Positions 1 to 8,062 of a stretch of 64,000 nt of DNA are shown here, in pieces. A program made the translations under genes and the position numbers. Numbering within the stretch: the stretch's first letter is position 1; every line of letters starts with the position of its first letter. Source of the DNA: Sporosarcina sp. NCCP-2716 (GTDB lineage Bacteria; Bacillota; Bacilli; Bacillales_A; Planococcaceae); the NCBI RefSeq assembly GCF_023707985.1, contig NZ_BRCF01000001.1, forward strand, positions 431,967-495,966. The letters run 5' to 3'. Below the pieces are notes generated by a model. That model searched no databases, was not told the DNA's origin, and saw only the letters and a program-made list of their open reading frames with translations.

Positions 1-708
1 TCCCGGGACCATACGGAGCGCATGCTCACGCAGTTCGGCGGCGCAGTAACGATCGACGGGAATTCCGTGTCGGTAGAAGGCGGGCGTCCGCTGAAGGCGG
101 CGGAAGTGAAAGTGCCGGGTGATATTTCATCGGCAGCGTTCTTCATGTGCGCTGCAGCGATGGTGCCGGGCAGTTCAGTCACATTCCGGAATGTCGGTCT
201 GAACCCGACACGCACCGGCATTCTCGACGTCCTGAAGGAAATGGGTGCTGCTGTGACCGAGACGGTCAGATCCATGGGAGCGGAAGAGCCTTACGGGGAT
301 GTGAACGTTAATGCAGGTACACTGCAGGCCGTGGAGATCGGAGGGGACCTGATCCCCCGGCTCATTGACGAACTGCCGGTCATCGCCCTTCTCGCCACAC
401 AGGCAGAGGGCACGACGGTCATCAGGGACGCAGGTGAGCTCCGGGTGAAAGAGACGGACCGCATCGAAGCGGTCTGTACGGAACTCAGGAAACTCGGCGC
501 CATTATCGAACCGACACAGGACGGCATGCGGATCACAGGTCCCGTCAAGCTGAAAGGGGCGGTCCTGTCTTCGAACGGAGACCACCGCCTCGGGATGATG
601 GCTGCTGTGGCCTCCGTCGTGTCGGAAGGACCTGTCGGCATTGAAGGCGCGGGATGCATCAGCGTATCCTACCCCGGATTTTTCGAACATCTCGATTCGC
701 TGACCTGA
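1..708 (+). CDS. aroA: 3-phosphoshikimate 1-carboxyvinyltransferase (EPSP synthase), 5' truncated
   Basis: Transfers enolpyruvate from PEP to shikimate 3-phosphate, the sixth step of the shikimate pathway, in the cytosol. The reading frame is open from the first base, which encodes SRDHTERM, a conserved EPSP synthase segment, so the start lies upstream of the window. About 235 C-terminal residues remain. They contain the DELP motif carrying a catalytic Asp/Glu pair, the LRVKETDRI block that binds PEP and shikimate phosphate, and a C-terminal HRLGMM segment. The next genes are ypiA and ypiB, as in B. subtilis. Confidence 0.97.
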   Translation, partial: SRDHTERMLTQFGGAVTIDGNSVSVEGGRPLKAAEVKVPGDISSAAFFMCAAAMVPGSSVTFRNVGLNPTRTGILDVLKEMGAAVTETVRSMGAEEPYGDVNVNAGTLQAVEIGGDLIPRLIDELPVIALLATQAEGTTVIRDAGELRVKETDRIEAVCTELRKLGAIIEPTQDGMRITGPVKLKGAVLSSNGDHRLGMMAAVASVVSEGPVGIEGAGCISVSYPGFFEHLDSLT

Positions 709-758
709 CCGAATGACAATCAGCACGGCGTATACAATGTGCAGGAAAAGGTGAAACT

Positions 759-2030
759 ATGGAACAGATACAGCAATTGGAACAAAGCATCATGACAGGC
801 GACCTGGATGCCGTGGAAAAGGCTGTCCGGCAGCTCGAGGCCGACCCGGATCTCGAACTCATCTACGACAGCGCAGGCATGCTGATGGAAGTGGGGCTCG
901 TTCCGCAGGCCGACCGGCTGTACGGCGTGCTGCTCGAGCGACTTCCGGACGCAGGCCAGCTCAAGATCGACCGCGCGGAAGCCTATATGGCGCTCGGGAG
1001 GGAAGACGATGCCCTGCTGCTGCTGACCGATATCCGTCCGGACGAAGATGAGTATCTGCAGGCACTGCTGCTGCTGGCGGATTATTATCAGACGATCGGG
1101 ATGGCCGAAGTGGCCCTTACGAAGATCGTGGAGGCGGAGAAATTAGCGCCTGCTGAACCGGTCGTCCTCTTCGCTAAAGCCGAGCTGCTGCTGGACGGCG
1201 GCCGGTATGCGGAAGCGGTCCGGCTGTATCTGACCCTGCAGGAACGGGGAATCGAAGAGTTGGCGGGACAGCCGGTCGCAGCACGGATTGCCGAAGCGTA
1301 CAGTGCCGGCGCTGCATATGAGGAAGCCGTCCCTTATTACGAGAGGATGATCCGGCAGGGGGACGTGCTTCCCGGCACCCTGTTCGGCGCCGCTTACAGT
1401 AATTATCAGAGCGGTCATCCGCAGGCAGCCCTCCGTCATCTTGACGAACTCCTGAAAATGGATCCCGACTACTTTTCCGCTTATATGCTGGCGGGCCAGG
1501 CAAGCCTGCTCCTTGAAGAGAACAAACAGGCGCTGGACTACTTCACAGAAGGAATCCGCCGCGACGAATACGACAAGGAACTCAGGCTGTCCGCCGGCAA
1601 GGCGGCACTCAAACTGTCGATGCCGGACGACGCCAGGCTGCACTTCGGGGAAGCACTCGCCCTTGACCCGGAATATCTGGAGGCACGGATCTCCCTGGCG
1701 TCTGTCCTTGAAGGTCTTGGAGAGTACGCCGAGCTTGCGGATCTGCTGAAGGATACACCTGAGGACCAGCTCGACATTCCGCTGCTCGCTGCGTTCAGGG
1801 CGTATGCGGAAGAGGAAGCGGAACGTTTCGGAGAGGCATACGCTTCTTATGCGCAGGCATACACTGGCATGAAGGAAGACCCGGAATTCCTGGAACGCTT
1901 TGCGAAATTCCTGCTGGAGGACGGCAGGAGGCAGGAGGCAGTCCCGATCGTGAAACAGCTGACTGCAATCGTTCCGGATCATCCGGAGTGGACGTCCTTT
2001 TTACAGGATGAGGAAGAAGAGGAGGCATAA
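759..2030 (+). CDS. ypiA: Tetratricopeptide-repeat protein, YpiA family
   Basis: A 423-residue soluble protein made almost wholly of helical TPR-like repeats (recurring A-x2-Y-x-L/ALxLDPEYLEA-type segments from about residue 10 to 410), ending in an acidic DEEEEEA tail. No signal peptide or membrane segment. TPR scaffolds mediate protein-protein contacts; the partner of YpiA is not known to me. The ATG is preceded by AGGAAAAGGTG at suitable spacing. Position between aroA and ypiB matches B. subtilis ypiA. The name rests on synteny and length; the TPR character is visible directly. Confidence 0.9.
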   Translation: MEQIQQLEQSIMTGDLDAVEKAVRQLEADPDLELIYDSAGMLMEVGLVPQADRLYGVLLERLPDAGQLKIDRAEAYMALGREDDALLLLTDIRPDEDEYLQALLLLADYYQTIGMAEVALTKIVEAEKLAPAEPVVLFAKAELLLDGGRYAEAVRLYLTLQERGIEELAGQPVAARIAEAYSAGAAYEEAVPYYERMIRQGDVLPGTLFGAAYSNYQSGHPQAALRHLDELLKMDPDYFSAYMLAGQASLLLEENKQALDYFTEGIRRDEYDKELRLSAGKAALKLSMPDDARLHFGEALALDPEYLEARISLASVLEGLGEYAELADLLKDTPEDQLDIPLLAAFRAYAEEEAERFGEAYASYAQAYTGMKEDPEFLERFAKFLLEDGRRQEAVPIVKQLTAIVPDHPEWTSFLQDEEEEEA

Positions 2031-2031
2031 G

Positions 2032-2586
2032 ATGGAAGCCATAGTTCCTGTCGCTGCCAAACGAGATTTCATCAGGTGGTTTTTGAAGCGCTATCGACTG
2101 AAGCGCCGGGAATGTGTGTGGATTTTAAATTACTTATTGAGCCATGAGAAGATTTTGCAAAATGTCCACTTCACGGAGGACGCCCATTTCTGTCCCCGCG
2201 CCATGGTCATCTCGACAATCGATTCGAATGGCGTCCCGTTCCGCTTCTACAAAGGGAGCCTCATGACGACGGATGCAGAGAAGTCGTTCCACGACCTGCG
2301 GCTTCATCCTGAAGAGAAAATGTTCATCCAGCTGAATTTCCAGAAAAGCAACAGCTCACCCCATTATGCGAGCGTGCTGGAAGAAAACCCTTATTTCCCG
2401 GTTGACCAGCAAGTGAGTGAACGCGACCGCAGGATAGCACAGAAGCTGCTGGAAGAAAGCACTGTCAGTGTCACGAAGGAAACACTGATGAAGCAAGTCG
2501 ACGCCGCCCTGGATGCGAATGATGAAAAGCGTTTCCTAGCCCTGTCCGGCATTCTCAATGAGCTGAACGAACAAAAAGAGCACTGA
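2032..2586 (+). CDS. ypiB: YpiB family protein (UPF0302) with C-terminal IDEAL domain
   Basis: About 184 residues. The start chosen is the ATG just after the ypiA stop, with GAAGAGGAGG as its ribosome binding site inside the last codons of ypiA; an in-frame ATG 24 bases earlier would lie within ypiA and lacks a site. The body matches the UPF0302 family (Arg/Lys-rich N terminus, then FTEDAHFCPRAMVIS). A C-terminal IDEAL-type segment (VDAALDANDEKRFLALSGIL) ends it. Translation is probably coupled to ypiA. Biochemical role unknown. Confidence 0.9.
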   Translation: MEAIVPVAAKRDFIRWFLKRYRLKRRECVWILNYLLSHEKILQNVHFTEDAHFCPRAMVISTIDSNGVPFRFYKGSLMTTDAEKSFHDLRLHPEEKMFIQLNFQKSNSSPHYASVLEENPYFPVDQQVSERDRRIAQKLLEESTVSVTKETLMKQVDAALDANDEKRFLALSGILNELNEQKEH

Positions 2587-2637
2587 CTCCGTCTCCTGGG
2601 GATGGGGTCTCTTCTCCATATGAAAGGTGTGTCACGC

Positions 2638-3084
2638 ATGAATTGGAATGCAGCAGATATGAACACATACTTACAGCAAAAAGAATACATAGACACCGCA
2701 ATTGTCCCGCTTATTAAAATGGAAACAGCAGAAGGGCGCATGAAAGCAAGCGCCTCGTCTGCAGATTTTCTCATGAACCTTTCGTCGTTCATCGAGCAGC
2801 AGTTCAAAGGCAGGGTGATGGTCACGCCGCCGTTCTCGTATTCACCGTCGATGGATCTTTCAGTTTTCAGCAGCGGACTGGCATCGGACATGGCGGATTC
2901 CCCGTTCCGGCATATTTTCTACCTGACGACGGACGCAGCATGGACAAGCATCACGGTGAAAGGGACTGTCCTCTGGCTCCCGCCTATCCCGATCGAAAAC
3001 ATGGATGAGCGCCTGAAGCATTCCATTCTGGAAGATCAGCTCAAACAATTGCTCCCGTCCTTGACGGAAGCCTGGGCGAAGTGA
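2638..3084 (+). CDS. ypiF: YpiF family protein (DUF2487)
   Basis: A 148-residue soluble protein starting MNWNAADMNTYLQQ. The chosen ATG follows a GAAAGGTG site; an upstream in-frame ATG at 2620 would have that site inside its own codons. It sits between ypiB and the qcr operon as ypiF does in B. subtilis, and the sequence has the DUF2487 character. It has no membrane segment, signal or recognised catalytic motif. Function unknown; a link to the downstream bc complex is only suggested by position. Confidence 0.85.
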   Translation: MNWNAADMNTYLQQKEYIDTAIVPLIKMETAEGRMKASASSADFLMNLSSFIEQQFKGRVMVTPPFSYSPSMDLSVFSSGLASDMADSPFRHIFYLTTDAAWTSITVKGTVLWLPPIPIENMDERLKHSILEDQLKQLLPSLTEAWAK

Positions 3085-3169
3085 ACGGACAACCACGAAG
3101 AAGATGTGAACTTTAAATGAGAAAAAGTCAATATTTGTTCACAAAAAGGGTCTGCCCGTAAATGCACCG

Positions 3170-3198
3170 TTGAATTTCAAGTGGCGGTAGGATATTAT
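3170..3198 (+). promoter_or_regulatory. Sigma-A type promoter for qcrABC
   Basis: TTGAAT and TATTAT separated by 17 bases, 75 bases upstream of qcrA, in the only sizeable non-coding gap of this region (3085-3272). The gap is AT-rich compared with the genes around it. No clear catabolite (cre) or ResD-type operator was recognised by eye. Confidence 0.6.
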
Positions 3199-3272
3199 AG
3201 ATATGTCCTAGTATTAACAATTAGCAAAAGTATGTCCGTTGGACTGACTTTGGAGTAAGAGGAGGGAAATGG

Positions 3273-3779
3273 ATGAGCAGCAAAGTGTCTAGACGACAAT
3301 TCCTGAACTACACACTAATGGGTGTCGGCGGATTCATGGTCTCTGCCGCAGCGATGCCGATGATCCGCTTTGCGGTCGATCCGGTACTGGCAACTTCTGC
3401 AGGAGCCGACTTTGTCCCGACTGATCAGAAAGCCGATGATGTGACAGACACACCGGTCCGTGTCGATTTCACGATCAAAGACCGGAAAGATGCTTGGTAC
3501 AAATCAGACGTTTCGAACACAGCGTGGGTTTACAAGCAAGGCGATACAGTAGTCGCTCTGTCCCCTGTATGTAAGCACTTGGGCTGTACGGTGAACTGGG
3601 GAGCCGATGATACGCACCCGGATGAGTATTACTGTCCTTGTCATGGCGGACGCTATGAAAAGAACGGTAAGAACATCCCAGGCACTCCGCCGACTGGTCC
3701 GCTCGATCAGTACGAAGTTGAAATTGTTGACGGGTACGTCCACCTCGGTAAGACGATGCCGAACCAACTAGTTAAATAA
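3273..3779 (+). CDS. qcrA: Menaquinol:cytochrome c reductase, Rieske iron-sulfur subunit
   Basis: Carries the [2Fe-2S] centre that takes electrons from menaquinol in the cytochrome bc complex. 168 residues. The N terminus SRRQFL followed by a hydrophobic stretch (about 12-35) is a Tat-type signal anchor. The Rieske ligands are present: C100-x-H102 with C105, and C121-x-C123-H124. AAGAGGAGGG precedes the ATG. First gene of the qcrABC operon; 19 bases separate it from qcrB. Confidence 0.97.
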   Translation: MSSKVSRRQFLNYTLMGVGGFMVSAAAMPMIRFAVDPVLATSAGADFVPTDQKADDVTDTPVRVDFTIKDRKDAWYKSDVSNTAWVYKQGDTVVALSPVCKHLGCTVNWGADDTHPDEYYCPCHGGRYEKNGKNIPGTPPTGPLDQYEVEIVDGYVHLGKTMPNQLVK

Positions 3780-3798
3780 GTCAGGGGGTACAATCAAA

Positions 3799-4473
3799 TT
3801 GATGAACAAAATTTATGATTGGGTCGATGAACGGCTTGATATCACCCCGATTTGGCGCGATATCGCCGACCATGAAGTACCCGAACACGTAAACCCCGCA
3901 CATCATTTTTCTGCATTCATCTATTGTTTCGGAGGATTGACGTTCTTCGTCACGGTAATCCAAATCTTGTCCGGTATGTTCCTTACTATGTACTACACAC
4001 CGGATATTGAAAATGCTTGGAAATCCGTCTACTATCTTCAAAATGAAGTGGCATACGGAGAAATCGTGCGCGGTATGCACCACTGGGGAGCTTCGCTTGT
4101 CATTGTCATGATGTTCCTACATACACTACGTGTATTCTTTACAGGCGCCTATAAGAAGCCTCGTGAGTTGAACTGGGTGGTCGGCGTGCTTCTGTTCGTT
4201 GTCATCCTCGGTCTCGGATTCACAGGATACTTGCTGCCATGGGATATGAAGGCTCTGTTCGCTACGAAAGTAGGAATTGAGATTGCTGGTTCTGTTCCGT
4301 TCATTGGGGAGTGGATCAAGATCCTTCTTGCAGGGGACGCAACGATCCTCGGTGCTCAGACACTGACTCGATTCTTTGCGATCCATGTATTCTTCCTGCC
4401 TGCGGCACTTCTCGGATTGCTCGCAGCACACTTTATCATGATCAGAAGACAAGGTATTTCCGGACCTCTGTAA
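3799..4473 (+). CDS. qcrB: Menaquinol:cytochrome c reductase, cytochrome b6 subunit
   Basis: Integral membrane subunit that binds two b hemes and the quinol sites. 224 residues if the TTG is used, which equals the B. subtilis QcrB length; an ATG is the second codon, so either is possible. AGGGGG lies 10 bases before the TTG. Four membrane helices are visible, with His ligands in the GMHHWGAS and FLHTLRVFF helices and in the IHVFFLPA helix. It is the short b6-type protein; the rest of cytochrome b is in QcrC. Confidence 0.97.
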   Translation: MMNKIYDWVDERLDITPIWRDIADHEVPEHVNPAHHFSAFIYCFGGLTFFVTVIQILSGMFLTMYYTPDIENAWKSVYYLQNEVAYGEIVRGMHHWGASLVIVMMFLHTLRVFFTGAYKKPRELNWVVGVLLFVVILGLGFTGYLLPWDMKALFATKVGIEIAGSVPFIGEWIKILLAGDATILGAQTLTRFFAIHVFFLPAALLGLLAAHFIMIRRQGISGPL

Positions 4474-4512
4474 AACCGGGAGTCCTTGATTTCTCACTAA
4501 GGAGGGAACAAG

Positions 4513-5277
4513 ATGCAACACGGAAAAGGCATGAAATTCGTTGGGGACTCGCGTATCAAAGCGACCAGAAAACCTAACGTACCGAAAGACTATTCCGAAT
4601 ATCCGGGTAAGACGGAAGCCTTCTGGCCGAACTTCCTCTTGAAAGAGTGGATGGTCGGTGCAATCTTCCTGATCGGATATTTGATTATTACACTTGCGCA
4701 TCCGTCACCGCTTGAGCGTCAGGCAGATCCGACAGATACGACGTACATCCCGCTTCCTGACTGGTACTTCCTTTTCATGTATCAGCTGCTGAAGTATGAA
4801 TTTGCATCCGGACCATTCAACGTTGTCGGTGCGATCGTCATTCCTGGACTGGCAGTCGGAGCTCTCATGCTCGTGCCGTTCATGGATACGTCAAAAGAGC
4901 GCCGTCCATGGAAACGTCCGCTGCCGACAGGCTTCATGCTGCTGGCATTCGCTGCGATTTTCTACCTCACTTGGGAATCTGTCGTCAACCATGACTGGGT
5001 GAAGGCGGAAGCACAAGGAAAGATCGTCGAGGAAGTTGAATTCGACGAAAATGCGGAAGGTTATAAGATTTACCAAGGGTCATCCTGTATCGGCTGTCAC
5101 GGGGACCAGTTCCAGGGCGGATTGGGTCATCCGCTGACGGATACCGGTCTTTCACCTGAGGAAATCGAGAAGATCGCCCATGATGGGATCGGCACAATGC
5201 CTCCGGGTCAGTGGGATGGATCTGACGAAGATTTGAAAACAATGGCTGAGTTCATCTCGAATCTCGGCAAGGAATAA
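4513..5277 (+). CDS. qcrC: Menaquinol:cytochrome c reductase, subunit IV/cytochrome c fusion
   Basis: 254 residues. The N-terminal two thirds resemble subunit IV of b6f complexes (LPDWYFLFMYQLLKY and three membrane helices at about 43-62, 102-122, 140-156). The C-terminal third is a cytochrome c domain with the heme attachment motif C192-IG-C195-H196 and a likely Met229 axial ligand. This b/c fusion is typical of Bacillales. AAGGAGGG lies 6 bases before the ATG, and an intrinsic terminator follows the stop. Confidence 0.97.
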   Translation: MQHGKGMKFVGDSRIKATRKPNVPKDYSEYPGKTEAFWPNFLLKEWMVGAIFLIGYLIITLAHPSPLERQADPTDTTYIPLPDWYFLFMYQLLKYEFASGPFNVVGAIVIPGLAVGALMLVPFMDTSKERRPWKRPLPTGFMLLAFAAIFYLTWESVVNHDWVKAEAQGKIVEEVEFDENAEGYKIYQGSSCIGCHGDQFQGGLGHPLTDTGLSPEEIEKIAHDGIGTMPPGQWDGSDEDLKTMAEFISNLGKE

Positions 5278-5280
5278 AGA

Positions 5281-5312
5281 AAAAGGGGTCAGGAAACTGA
5301 CTCCTTTTTTTC
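5281..5312 (+). terminator. Intrinsic terminator of qcrABC
   Basis: GGGGTCAG-GAAA-CTGACTCC hairpin with one G-T pair and a GAAA loop, followed by seven T, directly after the qcrC stop. Confidence 0.85.
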
Positions 5313-5348
5313 ATAAGCAAATAGTTTGCAACGGCTGGAGTGATGAAG

Positions 5349-5966
5349 ATGCAACTGACAAGCGCATGGGTGAGCCTGATCCTGAATAACCGGTGGTTCC
5401 TGTGGATCCTGCTGTTCGTCAATATCATCGGCACGGTGTACGGGTATGACTGGTATATGTGGCAGCTGGAGATGACGGAACCGAAGTTCTGGATTTTCGT
5501 CCCGGACAGCCCGACAGCCAGCCTGTTCTTCTGCTTTGTCCTCATCGGCTGGCTTCTCCGCACCCATTTCAGGCTGTTCGAGGCGCTGGCCCTGCTGACG
5601 CTCGTAAAATACGGCGTCTGGGCGGTCGTCATGAACTTATGGACCCTGCAGGAGACCGGCAGCATCGGGGCGGCGGGATGGATGCTCGTCTTCTCCCACG
5701 GAGCGATGGCGCTGCAGGGGGTGCTCTATTGGAGACGCTACCGGTTCGGCTGGCTGTCGATCGCCCTGGCGACCATCTGGACACTTCACAACGACGTCAT
5801 CGATTACCTGTTCGGTCAAATGCCGATCTACGGAGATCTCATGAAGTATATGGAGTACGTCGGCTACTTTACGTTCTGGCTGTCCATCATCTGCATCCTC
5901 CTTCTCGCATGGAACTGGAAGAGCAGACATAAAGTTGTAACAGAAGAAATCGACCCTGTTGTATAA
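5349..5966 (+). CDS. ypjA: Integral membrane protein YpjA (DUF1405)
   Basis: About 205 residues with five or so hydrophobic helices and a short charged C terminus. It follows qcrC as ypjA does in B. subtilis and matches the DUF1405 membrane family. Three start codons lie close together (GTG 5340, ATG 5343, ATG 5349). The last is preferred because GGAG lies 8 bases before it, while the first two overlap that site. B. subtilis has ypjB next; here it is absent and a yugP-like gene follows. Function unknown. Confidence 0.85.
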   Translation: MQLTSAWVSLILNNRWFLWILLFVNIIGTVYGYDWYMWQLEMTEPKFWIFVPDSPTASLFFCFVLIGWLLRTHFRLFEALALLTLVKYGVWAVVMNLWTLQETGSIGAAGWMLVFSHGAMALQGVLYWRRYRFGWLSIALATIWTLHNDVIDYLFGQMPIYGDLMKYMEYVGYFTFWLSIICILLLAWNWKSRHKVVTEEIDPVV

Positions 5967-5969
5967 AAG

Positions 5970-5999
5970 TTGCAGGACACCTGTACCGCCATTTAGAAT
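5970..5999 (+). promoter_or_regulatory. Promoter for the yugP-like gene
   Basis: TTGCAG and TAGAAT with an 18-base spacer, 26 bases upstream of the TTG start. It begins just after the ypjA stop. Confidence 0.5.
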
Positions 6000-6025
6000 A
6001 GACCTATAGAGAGGGTGAGGAACCG

Positions 6026-6697
6026 TTGAATTTCCTAGTATATTTGGGCATCATCATCTTGCTGCCTCTGTATGCACAATTCAAAGTGAAAAGTACGTAC
6101 AATAAGTATTCCCGTGTCCGTTCCACTTCGGGCATGACCGGCGCTCAAGTCGCGCGCCTGATACTGGACCATAACGGTCTCCAGGATGTCAAAGTCGTCG
6201 AGACACAAGGGGTGCTGAGCGATCACTACAACCCGGTCACCAAAATCGTCGCCTTATCGAGCGAAAACTACCGGAACGCCTCCGTTGCAGGGACAGCAGT
6301 CGCGGCACACGAAGTCGGCCATGCGATCCAGGACAAGGAAGCGTATGCATTCCTCCGTTTCCGCCACCGTCTTGCGCCGGTCGCAGGCATCACATCGAAC
6401 GCGAGCTGGTTCTTCATCATGGCGGGACTGATCTTTTCGAGCATGAACAGCCTGCTCGGTATCGGTATCATCATGATGGCGGTCGGCGTCGTATTCCAAA
6501 TCGTCACTCTGCCTGTCGAGTTCAATGCTTCCAGCAGGGCGATGACGCAGATTGTCGAGCTCGGCATCATCCGGAACGAAGAGGAACCGTATGCGAAAAA
6601 GGTACTGAGTGCTGCGGCGATGACTTATGTTGCTGCGACTGCAGTTGCGGTGCTTGAATTGCTGCGTCTCCTGACAATTTTCATGAATCGCGACTAA
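6026..6697 (+). CDS. yugP: Membrane zinc metallopeptidase, YugP family
   Basis: A 223-residue membrane protein with the zinc protease motif HEVGH at residues 95-99, a helix at the N terminus (1-18), a hydrophobic region at 118-165 and another near 200-220. The family (neutral zinc metallopeptidase, YugP) is about 225 residues in B. subtilis. The start is TTG, supported by GAGGGTGAGG 5 bases upstream; no nearer ATG fits. Substrate unknown. In B. subtilis yugP lies elsewhere, so its place between ypjA and ypjC is a local rearrangement. Confidence 0.92.
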   Translation: MNFLVYLGIIILLPLYAQFKVKSTYNKYSRVRSTSGMTGAQVARLILDHNGLQDVKVVETQGVLSDHYNPVTKIVALSSENYRNASVAGTAVAAHEVGHAIQDKEAYAFLRFRHRLAPVAGITSNASWFFIMAGLIFSSMNSLLGIGIIMMAVGVVFQIVTLPVEFNASSRAMTQIVELGIIRNEEEPYAKKVLSAAAMTYVAATAVAVLELLRLLTIFMNRD

Positions 6698-6703
6698 CTG
6701 AAC

Positions 6704-6740
6704 AAAAACGCCTTATGCTGACTTCAGCATAAGGCGTTTT
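6704..6740. terminator. Bidirectional intrinsic terminator between yugP and ypjC
   Basis: Near-perfect inverted repeat, AAAACGCCTTATGCTGA against TTCAGCATAAGGCGTTTT, with A-run on one side and T-run on the other, so it can serve both converging genes. Confidence 0.9.
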
Positions 6741-6744
6741 CATG

Positions 6745-7617
6745 TTAACGGGGTATCGGCTGCTTCTGGTCGTCAAGTGTGAACCCTTCACCGAGGACAT
6801 CATGGACTTCCATGACCGAGACGAACGCATGCGGATCGACGGCATTGACGATCCCTTTGAGGCGCATGATTTCATTCTTCGAAACGACACAGTAGAGGAT
6901 ATTGCGGTCGGCTTTCGTGAAGTGGCCGTAGCCTTTGAAGACGGTGACCCCCCTGTCCATCTCGAGCGCGACCCGGGTCGCGATCGCATCCTGATGATCC
7001 GAGATGATGAACATCCCGCGGGCTGCATAGGCACCTTCCTGTACGAAGTCGATGACGCGCGCTCCGACGAACAGTGCGACGAGCGTATACATGACAGACC
7101 GGTGATCGAGGTAGACGGCCCACGAAACGAGGATCACCCCGGCGTCGAACATGAACATCGTCTTCCCGATGCTCCATCCCCAGTGCACCTGCGCAAGCCG
7201 GGCGAGAATATCGACCCCGCCAGTCGTACCTCCGTAACGGAAGATAATCCCAAGACCGACGCCGACAAAAACACCGGCGAAGAGTGCGACCAGGAACATA
7301 TCATCCTTCATGTGGATATCGATCTGGTATTTCATGAACACGCGCAAAAATACGGAAACTGCGATTGTTCCGACAACCGTATACGTGAAAATCCGTTTCC
7401 CGAGCATCCGCCATCCGATGAAGAACATCGGGATGTTAAGAACCAGGTTCATGATGGCCGGGTCCCATTTGAAAGCGAAGAACAGGATGAGTGTAATCCC
7501 CGTGAATCCGCCTTCCGCCAGTTCATTCTGGATATTGAAGTGAACGAGGCCAAAACTGAAAATCGCAGAGCCGAGTATGATGAAGAAAATATTTTTCAGC
7601 TTAATGTCTTTGAACAT
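6745..7617 (-). CDS. ypjC: YitT family membrane protein (DUF161/DUF2179), YpjC
   Basis: 290 residues: about five membrane helices in the first 190 residues (including the conserved GGFTGIT and YGGTTGGVDILA segments), then a soluble DUF2179 domain of about 80 residues (FIISDHQDAIATRVALEMDRGVTVFKG is split across its start). The family is common in Firmicutes; transport has been proposed but the substrate is unknown. AGGAAGGTGATGGG precedes the ATG. It is divergent from ypjD and shares a promoter region with it. Confidence 0.93.
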   Translation of the reverse strand: MFKDIKLKNIFFIILGSAIFSFGLVHFNIQNELAEGGFTGITLILFFAFKWDPAIMNLVLNIPMFFIGWRMLGKRIFTYTVVGTIAVSVFLRVFMKYQIDIHMKDDMFLVALFAGVFVGVGLGIIFRYGGTTGGVDILARLAQVHWGWSIGKTMFMFDAGVILVSWAVYLDHRSVMYTLVALFVGARVIDFVQEGAYAARGMFIISDHQDAIATRVALEMDRGVTVFKGYGHFTKADRNILYCVVSKNEIMRLKGIVNAVDPHAFVSVMEVHDVLGEGFTLDDQKQPIPR

Positions 7618-7648
7618 CCCATCACCTTCCTAAAAACGCGCTAGTGCT

Positions 7649-7677
7649 ATTATCAGTCATCTAATTTATTTTGACAA
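7649..7677 (-). promoter_or_regulatory. Promoter for ypjC
   Basis: On the minus strand TTGTCA (7672-7677) and GATAAT (7649-7654) are 17 bases apart. The -35 box overlaps that of the divergent ypjD promoter on five of six positions. Confidence 0.65.
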
Positions 7678-7699
7678 TAGCCAGATGAATGAATACGAT
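7671..7699 (+). promoter_or_regulatory. Promoter for ypjD-dapB-bshA and following genes
   Basis: Consensus TTGACA (7671-7676), 17-base spacer, TACGAT (7694-7699). Its position shows that an ATG at 7685 lies inside the promoter and cannot be the ypjD start. Confidence 0.7.
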
Positions 7700-7723
7700 A
7701 AAGTAAGGAAGGTGGGGGACACT

Positions 7724-8062
7724 ATGAGTGAACTGACAACGATGAAATCGATGCAGCAGGCAGTCGACAAGTACATAAGCAGCTTCGAAGAAGGGTATTT
7801 CCCGCCGATGGAGCTGATGGCGCGGCTCACCGAGGAGCTCGGTGAATTATCGCGTGAAGTGCAGCACGTCTACGGAATGAAGAAAAAGAAGAATACGGAA
7901 GTCGCAAGCACGCTGTCGGAAGAGACGGGGGACCTGCTGTTCGTGCTCATCTGTTTCGCGAACGCGGAAGGGATCGATTTATCGGAAGCCCTCCGGCAGG
8001 TTCTCGGGAAGTTCCAGACACGGGATGCGGACCGCTGGACGAGAAAGGGGGAGACGGAGTGA
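7724..8062 (+). CDS. ypjD: MazG-like nucleotide pyrophosphohydrolase YpjD
   Basis: 112 residues, the B. subtilis YpjD length. An all-alpha NTP pyrophosphohydrolase fold is indicated by EELGELSREVQ (metal-binding ExxE) and EETGDLLFVLI (ExxD). Likely hydrolyses a nucleoside triphosphate to the monophosphate and PPi; the exact substrate is not known. The ATG after AAGGTGGGG is chosen; the upstream in-frame ATG overlaps the promoter. Its stop overlaps the GTG start of dapB (GTGA). Confidence 0.93.
   Translation: MSELTTMKSMQQAVDKYISSFEEGYFPPMELMARLTEELGELSREVQHVYGMKKKKNTEVASTLSEETGDLLFVLICFANAEGIDLSEALRQVLGKFQTRDADRWTRKGETE

Noticed and set aside
6742..7644. 300-codon open frame on the plus strand across ypjC
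   Set aside because: It is antisense to a clear YitT-family gene, has no binding site and reads as a charged, non-conserved protein; high GC keeps shadow frames open.
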